From Megascapheus bottae (lineage: Eukaryota; Chordata; Mammalia; Rodentia; Geomyidae): a DNA stretch of 64,000 nucleotides. Below the pieces are notes generated by a model. That model ran no database searches and was not told the origin of the DNA. It saw only the letters and a program-made list of their open reading frames with translations. Where the stretch lies: positions 57,807,602 to 57,871,601 of the forward strand of contig JANJXV010000013.1 in the NCBI GenBank assembly GCA_024803745.1, read 5' to 3'. Below, one piece after another: positions 56,101 to 64,000 of the stretch; positions within the stretch are counted from its first letter, which is position 1, and each line of letters starts with the position of its first letter. Made by a program: the position numbers and the translations under genes.

Positions 56101-56151
56101 AATGCCACAGCCCGCCTCCACCATAAGCCAGCCTTCTGCACAGCCAGGGGA
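53111..56151. other. Upstream intergenic region, no gene recognised
   Basis: Unique GC-rich sequence with a poly-C run at about 53799-53814. No MUC6 exon or other coding exon was recognised. An AATAAA on the plus strand at 55002-55007 lacks any upstream exon. Confidence 0.5.
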
Positions 56152-57805
56152 GGCACCAGGCCCAGGACCACAGGGACAGGCCCAGGACTGCAGGGACAGG
56201 CCCAGGAGGACAGGAACAGGCCCACGACTGCTAGGACAGGCCCATGAGGACAGGGACAGGCCCAGGACCACAGGGACAGGCCCAGGACTGCAGGGACAGG
56301 CCCAGGAGGACAGGAACAGGCCCACGACTGCTAGGACAGGCCCATGAGGACAGGGACAGGCCCAGGACCACAGGGACAGGCCCAGGACTACAGGGACAGG
56401 CCCAGGAGGACAGGAACAGGCCCACAAGGACAGGGACAGGCCCACGACCACAGGGACAGGCCCAGGACGACAGGAACAGGCCCACGACTGCTAGGACAGG
56501 CCCATGAGGACAGGGACAGGCCCAGGACCACAGGGACAGGCCCAGGACTGCAGGGACAGGCCCAGGACTACAGGGACAGGCTCATGACTACAGGGACAGG
56601 CCCAGGACCACAGGGACAGGCCCACGCCTACAGGGGCAGGCCCAGGAGGACAGGAACAGGCCCACGAGGACAGGGACAGGCCCACGACTGTAGGGACAGG
56701 CCCACGGGGACAGGGACAGGCCCATGACCACAGGGACGGACCCAGAACCACAGGGACAGGCCCAGGACTACAGGGACAGGCCCAGGACCGCAGGGGCAGG
56801 CCCACAAGGACAGGGACAGACCCACAACCGCAGGGACAGGCCCAGGACTACAGGGACAGGCTCATGACTACAGGGACAAGCCCAGGACCACAGGGACAGG
56901 CCCACGAGGACAAGGACAGGCCCACGCCTGCTGGGACAGACCCAGGACTAAAGGGACAGGCCCAGGACCACAGGGACAGGCCCACGCCTGCAGGGGCAGG
57001 CCCAGGAGGACAGGAACAGGCCCATGACCGCAGGGACGGGCCCAGAACCACAGGGACAGGCCCAGGACTACAGGGACAGGCCCAGAACCACAGGGACAGG
57101 CCCAGGACTACAGGGACAGGCCCAGGACTGCAGGGACAGGCCCACAAGGACAGGGACAGGCCCACGAGGACAGGGACAGGCCCACAACCGCAGGGACAGG
57201 CCCAGGACTACAGGGACAGGCCCAGGACCACAGGGACAGGCCCACGAAGACAGGGACAGGCCCAGGACCACAGGGACAGGCCCACGAGGACAGGGACAGG
57301 CTCAGGACCACAGGAACAGGCCCACGAGGACAGGGACAGGCCCATGCCTGCTGGGACAGACCCAGGACTACAGGGACAGGCCCAGGACCACAGGGACAGA
57401 CCCAGGACTACAGGGACAGGCCCACGAGGATAGGGACAGGCCCATGAGGACAGGGACAGGCCCATGACTGCAGGGTCAGGCCCAGGACTACAGGGACAGG
57501 CTCATGACCGCAGGGACAGGCCCACGAGGACAGGGACAGGCCCATGACCGCAGGGACAGGCCCATGACCACAGGGACAGACCCAGGACTACAGGAACAGG
57601 CCCAGGACCGCAAGGACAGGCCCAGGACTGCAGGGACAGGCCCACAAGTACAGGGACAGGCCCACCACCTCAGGGACAGGCTCATGACCGCAGGGACAGG
57701 CCCACGAGGACAGGGACAGGCCCACGACCTCAGGGACAGGCCCAGGAGGACAGGGACAGGCCCAGGAGGACAGGGACAGGCTCAGGACCACAAGGACAGG
57801 CCCCA
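56152..57805. repeat. 20-bp minisatellite upstream of MUC2 (~82 copies)
   Basis: Unit CAGGGACAGGCCCAGGACCA. Copies keep an exact 20-bp period over about 1.65 kb, with substitutions but essentially no indels. The period is not a multiple of three, so the ORFs in it are artefacts. Confidence 0.96.
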
Positions 57806-58179
57806 GCCTTCCCACGCCCCTGCCTGCCCTCGGCCCTCATGGGTTTAAAGCAGAATACGTGAAAGCTGAAGTACACAAGGGATGGGGAGAGAACAAGCCC
57901 AGGAACAGGTGGCACTGAGCAGGCCTCTTAGGTCAGGGCACTTCAAGAGTCCAGCCTTCCTGGGCAGTCGCTCCCTTCTCCATCTGAGGTGTAGCCCAGG
58001 TATCCCACCTTCACACTGACCACTAGCCTTGTCCCTTAGCCCCAGTGTGTAACCATTCCTGGCTCTCTTGCCTCAAGGACAGCAAACTATATGGGTCCTC
58101 CATGTGCCATCCTCAGTAAATGCATCCAAGAGCATGGCTTCTAAGCAGTGGATTGATTGCTCAATCCACCAGTTGATGA

Positions 58180-59455
58180 GCATATGTGTAGGTGGGTGGG
58201 TAGATGGATGGGTGGGTAGATGGGAGGATGGGTGGATAGGTGGGTAGATGGGTGGGTGGGGGGATGGGAGGATGGGTGGATGGAAGGGTAGATGGGAGGA
58301 TGGGTAGATGCATGGATAGATGGGAGGATGGGTAGATAGGAAAATGGGTAGATGGGAGGATGGGTGAATGGATGGGTGGATGGGAGGATGGGTAGGTAGA
58401 TGGGAGGATGGGTGGGTAGATGGGAGGATGGGTGGGTAGATGGGATGATGGGTGGATGGATGGGTAGATGGGAGGATGGGAGGATGGATGGGTAGATGGG
58501 TAGATGGGAGGATGGGAGGATGAATGGGTAAATGGGAGGATGGGTGGATGGATGGGTAGATGGAAGGATGGGTGGATGGATGGGTAGATGGGAGGATGAG
58601 AGGATGGATGGGTAGATGGGATGATGGGAGGATGAATGGGTAGATGGGAGGATGGGTGGGTGGATGGATGGGTAGGTGGGAGGATGGGTAGGTGGATGGA
58701 TGGGTAGATGGGAGGATGGGTGGGTATATGGGAGGATGGGTGGGTAGATGGGAGGATGGGAGGATGCGTGGGTAGATGGGAGGATGGAAGAATGGGTAGA
58801 TGGGGTGGGTGGATGGATAGATGGGAGGATAGGAGAATGGGTGGATGGATGGGTAGATGGGAGGATGGGAAGTGGGTGGATGGATGGGTAGATGGGAGGA
58901 TGGGAGGTGGGTGGATGGGTAGATGGGAAGGTGAGTGGATGGGGGAGTGGGTGAATAGATAGATGGGAGGATAGGAGGATGGGTGGAGGGATGGGTAGAT
59001 GGGAGGGTGGATGGATAATGGGTAGATGGGGTGGATGGGTGGATGGATGGATGGGTAGATGGGAGGATGAGTGGGTGGATGGATGGGTAGATGGGAGGAT
59101 GGGTGGATGGATGGATGGGTAGATGGGAGGATGGGAGGATGGGAGGATGGGTGGGTAGATGGGAGAATGGGTAGATGGGTGGGTGGGTGGATGGATAGAT
59201 GGGAGGATAGGAGGATGGGTGGATGGATGGGTCGATGGGAGGATGGGAGGTGGGTGGATGGATGGATGGGAGGATGGAAGAATGGGTAGATGGGAGGATG
59301 GATGGATGGATGGATGGGTGGATGGATGGGTGGGTGGATGGGTAGATGGGAGGATGGGAGGATGGGTGGATGGATGGGTAGATGGGAGGGTGGGTGGAAG
59401 GGGGGTGAGTGGGTGGGCAGGTAGATGGGTGAATGGGTGGGCAGGAGGGCGGGTG
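58180..59455. repeat. GGAT/GATGGGTGGATGGGTA array
   Basis: About 1.28 kb of tetramer-derived units (GATGGGAGGATGGGTAGATG) with variable higher-order spacing. Confidence 0.94.
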
Positions 59456-60112
59456 ATGGAAACTTGCTTCCCCCACCCTTACACCGTTCAGGAAGTATCA
59501 GCTGACCTCCTTCCTGTCACTGATTAGTTTGCACACAGTGCATAAATGTGTCTATCCTTCTTTGGTCTCCCCACTCTGAATGATCGCACTGAGTCTCATC
59601 GGCATGGTTGCCTGTTCCAGTCACTCACGGGGCTTCTGCTACTGTTGGACAGACTGGACTTCCATGGAGGAGGAGGCCTGAGAGAGCAGCTTGAGGGCAG
59701 GAGGGTCTGGGGTCTGAGCACCAGGCACAGTACACGGGGCCACACGACCTGTGGGACCAGAACACAGTGAAGGGGCCAGGAAGCAAAGAGGAAGAGACCA
59801 GAAGGGGCGGGGGTTCCATGTCCCCTGTAAGGACGAGCCCCCAGCGATGGGCCAGCCCCCTGCTCCACCGCTGCCCTACCTCCCCCACTAGGCCCCAGCT
59901 CCCGAAGGCCCCATCACTCCCGGTAGAACTACCAGCTGGGTACCCAGCCCTGGACACGGGAGCTTCAGGACATTTTAGATCCAAGCTATAACATAAGCTC
60001 CTGCATGTAATAAACCGCTAGCACCACCTGTGTCTGTGTGAGCAAAAGCATGCTTCATCACCAGTGGGAACAGGAATGGACTGTTCACATCAGCACTGAA
60101 AAACTACCACGC
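59456..60112. other. Intergenic, no gene recognised
   Basis: Unique sequence between the GGAT array and a SINE cluster. Confidence 0.5.
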
Positions 60113-60535
60113 TGTCTCAGTGCAGTGGCTCAAGCCTGGAGTCCTAGCTGCTCAGAAGCTGAGGTCTGAGGATGGCAGTTCAAAGTCCGCCTGGGTAGAT
60201 TTGTATCTCCAGGGGCCAGGAGTTTGGCCTAGTGGTAAAGCACCTGCCTAGCATGCACGAAGACCCGGGTTCGATTCCTTGGTACCACATACATATAAAT
60301 AAAAGCCAGAAATGGTGCCGAGGCTCAAGTGGTAGAGCTCTAGCCTGGAGAAAGTCCAAGGACAGGGCGCAGGCCCTGAGCGCAAGCCCAGGACTGGAGA
60401 AAAAGAAAAAAGACTTGTATCTCCAACTAACTAGCAAAAGGCTATAAGTAGAGGTCAGGGGTGGCTCGAGTGGTAGTGACAGCCTTTAGCAAAAAAGCCG
60501 AGTGAGAAAGTGAAGCCATGAGTTAAAGCTCTAGT
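60113..60535 (+). mobile_element. SINE interrupted by a second SINE
   Basis: The older element runs 60113-60211, breaks, and resumes at about 60415-60535 (TCTCCAACTAACTAGC onward). The break contains a complete ID-like SINE. Confidence 0.88.
60212..60414 (+). mobile_element. ID-like SINE nested in the 60113-60535 SINE
   Basis: GGGGCCAGGAGTTTGGCCTA head, B-box-like GGTTCGATTCC and an AAAAAGAAAAAAG tail. Target-site duplication TTGTATCTCCA at 60201-60211 and 60415-60425. Confidence 0.9.
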
Positions 60536-60865
60536 GTCAGCATACACACATGCCCACAAACACACATACACACGCCCGCACTCACACTCACACACCCTCA
60601 CACAAACCTTTCCAAACTAGCCACAGTTGCTGCGTCACCTTGACACAGGTGTGCGTCCCGAGGCGGTTGTATCCACTCTAGAACGCGTGTAGTGGTATGC
60701 CATCTCCACCTTCGATTGTGTTTGCTTGTAATTAAGCACAGGGTGAGTTTCGCTTTCTGTCAGCCACACATGACCGTTGAGCAGATGCCCATTCATCCAT
60801 CTCGAGAACTGTCTCAGCTCACAAAACCTAACTCTGTGCCCATTAAATACGGACTCCCTACCAGC

Positions 60866-61072
60866 ACCGGAACACACGCCAGCCATCCTAGCTACTCACC
60901 AGCCTAAGATCTGGAGGACGGAGGTTCAAAGGCAGCCTGAGCAGGAAACTTCATTTGTTTCCATCTCAAAAATAACCAGCAAAATGCAGGGCTGGAGACA
61001 TGGCTCAAGTGGTAGTGTACCAGCTAAGTCCATAGGAGGCTCTGAGTTCAGACTTCAGTCCCAGAAAATAAC
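60866..61072 (+). mobile_element. SINE
   Basis: GCCAGCCATCCTAGCTACTC, GGAGGTTCAAAGGCAGCC and CATGGCTCAAGTGGTAG are in SINE order. Confidence 0.75.
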
Positions 61073-61107
61073 AAAACCTGACAAACCCCCCACTGCTCCC
61101 ACTTGTC

Positions 61108-61345
61108 TTTGCTTTCTCCTATTTTCCTATTTCTGGCAGTACTAGGGTTTGAACTCAGGGCTTCATGCTTGCCTGGCTTCTCTGCTCACCGCCAGCCGCC
61201 TACCACTTGATCCACAGGTCCAGCCTAGGGTTTCATTTTGTTTTCCCGGTTGTTTTGGAAGCTGAGTCTTCAGGATTTTTCTGCTTGGACTTGCTTTGAG
61301 CCTCAGTTTCCAATCGCCACCTGCTAGACTGGCAAGTGTGGAGGC
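61108..61345 (-). mobile_element. SINE, reverse orientation
   Basis: GGGTTTGAACTCAGGGCTTC and TACCACTTGATCCACAGG are reversed SINE body motifs. Confidence 0.65.
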
Positions 61346-61353
61346 ATTTTTAA

Positions 61354-61593
61354 TGCACCTGGCACTGGTGGCTCACGCCTGCATTCCTAGGTGCTCAGGA
61401 AGCTGAGATCTGAGGACTGCAGTTCAAAGCCAGGCCAGGCAGGAAAGTCTGAGAGACTCTTATCTCCAGTGAACCAACAGAAAATTAGAAGAGGGGCTGT
61501 GGCTCAAGGGGTAGAGCGCTATCCTGGAGCTGAAGAGCTCAAGGACAACACCCAGGACCAGAGTTCAAGCCCCACTACCGACCCCTCCCAAAA
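61354..61593 (+). mobile_element. SINE
   Basis: GGCACTGGTGGCTCACGCCT head, GAGATCTGAGGA, GAGACTCTTATCTCCAG, GGGTAGAGCGCTA and TTCAAGCCCCACTAC. It is one of the best-preserved copies. Confidence 0.88.
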
Positions 61594-61595
61594 AT

Positions 61596-62175
61596 TTGTG
61601 TCTGTTTTCATGATGGGTATTGATCTTTTTTCTCTTTTCATACTGTCTTTATGTAGTTTCTTAATTCGCAATTCTAGTCTCAGAGAGAGTTTAAAGTATT
61701 TCTTCCTTCTCAAGTTTCTCAGAAGAGTTGTCTAGAGTTGGCTTTATCTCTTCCTTAAACGTTTGGTGGGGTATCGGGGCCTGTAGTTTTCTTTGTGGGA
61801 AGGTTTTGTTTGCTTTTGGTTTAATCACCGCTCAATTCCTTTCGTAGACAGGGCTATTCTGGTTATTTCTTCTTGAGTAAGCTGTGTGGATGTGTTTCCA
61901 GGGGACCTTGCCATTTTAGCTGAGTGGTTAAGTTTCTGGGCACGAGGTTGTTGTGGGCTGGCTCCTACTGTGGTCTCCAGCTCCTCTTCTTTCCCCAGCA
62001 GTCTGCTAAGAGGCTTAGCAATTTCACTGACTCACCTGAAGAGCCAACTTTTGGCCCCACGGTTTTCTCTAGTGTCTCATGTCATTTTATGAGGGGCTTT
62101 CCTTTCTCTATTATCTGGGTTTCTCTGTTCACTTTCTTCTTTCCTGATTTTTCTTTATTTTTTAATACTTGGAAA
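61596..62175 (-). mobile_element. L1 ORF2 fragment (antisense)
   Basis: GCCTGTAGTTTTCTTTGTGG, GGTTATTTCTTCTTGAGTAA and AGAGCCAACTTTTGGCCCC match the order of the reverse complement of L1 ORF2. It is heavily mutated, with no open frame. Confidence 0.6.
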
Positions 62176-63029
62176 TTGTATTTAAATTATAAATTTAAAT
62201 ATATATATGCAACCATAAACAAGGCTATTTGTACAGGTGCACAAATGTATTAACTGAAGCATAGTATATGTGAGGGAGAATTCCAACAGTGTTATCTCCA
62301 TTGAATAATTAACTTACAATGTAACAAAATGAATCCCAGACAGCTAGATCTTGTGCAGTGTGTGGATGTTGTGAGGTCAAGGGTTGTGTGGGGGTAGGGG
62401 CAGAAGAAAGAAGACAGGAAAGGTAGGAGAATATAGTCATATTATTCAATATACATATGTGAAAATGGAACTAGAAAAACTGAGGAGATGGATGAGGAGA
62501 TGCAGTGTATTCATAAAATGGCATGTTAAATTGAAATTCTTTTGTATAACGACTTAAAGATTAAGAATAATAACAATAGTAATTATAATAAAAACGTGGG
62601 CACATGAATAATGAAGTGTGATTCTTTCTACTCCCTCATTCCTCCATTACTCCATCTCTATTCTCCCCAACCAGAGCAATGATTTTTTTCCCATTAAAAA
62701 AAGATAATAAAATCACTCCCCTCTGTAATACAAGGAAATTCTTTTTTTTTAATTTGAAAAGCAATTTTAAGTAATTTTATTTATCGTATTATTTTTATTG
62801 TAATTACTAGGAGGGTTACATGATATTCACCAGATAGAAGGTGCATTACTTCACACACATTGATACCCTTTCTCGTGACATGGCCCCCAGTTCCCTCCCC
62901 CCTCCCCCGCTCTTTTTGATTTCCCCTTGAGGAAGGCTGTCACTGGCTGGGCCACAGGGGCAGTCGGTGCTGCAGTTCCACTCTAAACACGGCTTAGCTG
63001 CATCCCACAAATCCTGGCCCCTAGGAGCC
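62176..63029. other. AT-rich intergenic DNA, no gene recognised
   Basis: AT-rich sequence, unlike the GC-rich remainder of the window. It could be further L1-derived DNA. Confidence 0.45.
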
Positions 63030-63236
63030 GGGAGCAAGGCCCGGTGGTAGAGTGCTCGCCTGACATGCACAAAGACTGGGTTCCATTCCTCGGTACCACA
63101 GTCACAGAAAAAGCTGGAAGTGGTGTGGTGGCTCAGGTGGTGGACCACTAGCCTTGAGAAAGCCCAAGGACAGTGCTCAGGCCCTGAGTTCAAGCCCCAG
63201 GACTGGGGAAGAAACAAAAACAAAAACAAAAAAACA
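63030..63236 (+). mobile_element. ID-like dimeric SINE
   Basis: GGCCCGGTGGTAGAGTGCTC, GTTCCATTCCTCGGTACCAC and TTCAAGCCCCAGGACTGG, with an A-rich tail of CAAAAA units. Confidence 0.88.
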
Positions 63237-63529
63237 TGGTCCCAGGCTTTAGCCTCCACCCCTGCTCCCTTCTGTCTCCAGCCTCTGTGTCTCCGACCAA
63301 TCTTGGGACCCCCCCCAGCCTGGAGCCCAGTCTCGACTAGGAAAGAAGACCTTCCTGCCTTTCAAACACCAGGGAGTCTATGTGCAGAGCCAGCTACACA
63401 GGCTCTGAAAAGCAGGAAAGAACACGGTGCCCAGCCCTGAGCCACAGGAAGCAGCTCCTGCTCCCAGGGCCAGGACAGAGCAGTAGAGGTGTGGCCGCAG
63501 GAGCAGAGCTGAGGGGGGAGCCTGAGAGG

Positions 63530-63612
63530 ATGCAGCAGAGCTGGGGCAGGCAGAGCTGGGGCAGGCAGAGCTGGGGCAGGCAGAGCTGGGGCAGGCAGCG
63601 CGGGGGCAGGCA
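63530..63612. repeat. 15-bp tandem repeat CAGAGCTGGGGCAGG
   Basis: About five tandem copies, the last two with GCGCGGG/GCGCAGG changes. Confidence 0.9.
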
Positions 63613-64000
63613 GCGCAGGCTGCAGCGAGGACTCTCCTCAGAGGCTGGAGAAGAAAAGAACACCTGTCCTCTTGCCAACTCCCCATAATGCCATCCAGGA
63701 ACCCATCTGCCTAGGATGCAGGAAATATTTGCAAGGTTCCAGTTGTGTGTATCAATTAGCTATTGCTGCATAACAAAACACCCCATACCAAGGGTTTCAA
63801 GCAATAAGAAATGTACGCGGCCTCTTCCTGTAAGTGGCCTGAGGCTACCTGTGAAAATGGCTTGCCACTCTCTAGACCCAGAAAGCCCCACAAAATCAAG
63901 CAAGTCAACAGGTTCACTTTAAGAACACTGGAGAAACAGCTCAGGCCACCAAGGGTTTGCATATCCAAAAAACAACCAAGTATCTGAAAAACATCACTTT
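63613..64000. other. Intergenic; possible old interspersed repeat
   Basis: CAATTAGCTATTGCTGCATA near 63750 resembles a phrase common in ancient mammalian repeats, but I cannot assign a family. No gene was recognised. Confidence 0.35.

Noticed and set aside
56864..57467. 189- and 147-codon ORFs in the 20-bp array
   Set aside because: A 20-bp period gives a 20-residue pseudo-repeat in every frame. There is no sign of coding constraint.
56152..57805. CRISPR-like regular spacing
   Set aside because: There are no unique spacers, the repeats are contiguous, and this is a mammalian nuclear sequence.
60212..60414. tRNA-like A and B boxes suggesting a tRNA gene
   Set aside because: The boxes belong to ID-like SINEs; there is no complete cloverleaf, and an A-rich tail is present.
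53111..64000. Exons of MUC6
   Set aside because: MUC6 is the neighbour on this side in other mammals, but no D-domain cysteine pattern (CGLCG, TFDG, GDPH) appears on the plus strand here.

Overview
The window is mammalian genomic DNA carrying one protein-coding gene on the minus strand: a complete copy of MUC2, the secreted gel-forming intestinal mucin. I traced 49 coding exons from a signal-peptide ATG at 52887 down to a TGA at 14588. Every intron is GT-AG and every junction keeps phase, giving 5,637 codons plus stop. The assignment rests on the full domain order of a gel-forming mucin: D1, D2, D', D3, CysD, PTS, CysD, a long PTS, D4 with its GDPH site, C-type domains and a C-terminal cystine knot. 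It also rests on close residue-level agreement with human MUC2 as I know it. Short dimeric SINEs with an ID-like (tRNA-Ala-type) half point to a rodent. They would fit the ID-like SINEs of geomyoid or castorimorph rodents (kangaroo rats, pocket mice, perhaps beaver), but I cannot name the species.

Layout. 1-14,430 is the 3' flank of MUC2. In other mammals MUC5AC lies further out on this side; no exon of it is visible here. The flank holds SINEs, L1 debris, a decayed gammaretrovirus-like endogenous element and a 1.3 kb minisatellite. 14,430-52,915 is the MUC2 transcription unit. Exon 30 (25,075-35,349; 10,275 nt) encodes CysD1, PTS1, CysD2 and a roughly 3,000-residue Thr/Pro/Ser domain built mainly from a 14-residue (42 bp) repeat. 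Introns are mostly short, and many carry private minisatellites. 52,915-53,110 is the proximal promoter: a TATA-like box, an Sp1-type GC box, then a tight AP-1/GATA/CDX/FOX cluster. 53.1-64 kb is upstream intergenic DNA (the MUC6 side in other mammals) with a 20-bp minisatellite of about 1.65 kb, a GGAT-type array of 1.3 kb, several SINEs and an L1 fragment.

Most notable observations. (1) The 9 kb PTS2 array is also open in the -1 frame right to the end of exon 30, so a single 1-nt insertion would create a His/Asn-rich protein up to about 3,000 residues long, analogous to the known MUC1 frameshift. (2) The array contains a near-identical 1,377-bp in-frame duplication, with older sequence types at its edges. 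(3) A SINE inserted at the +3 position of the exon 40 splice donor, which survives because of the 11-bp target-site duplication. (4) The exon 17 splice donor is tandemly duplicated with a frame-breaking 31-nt offset.
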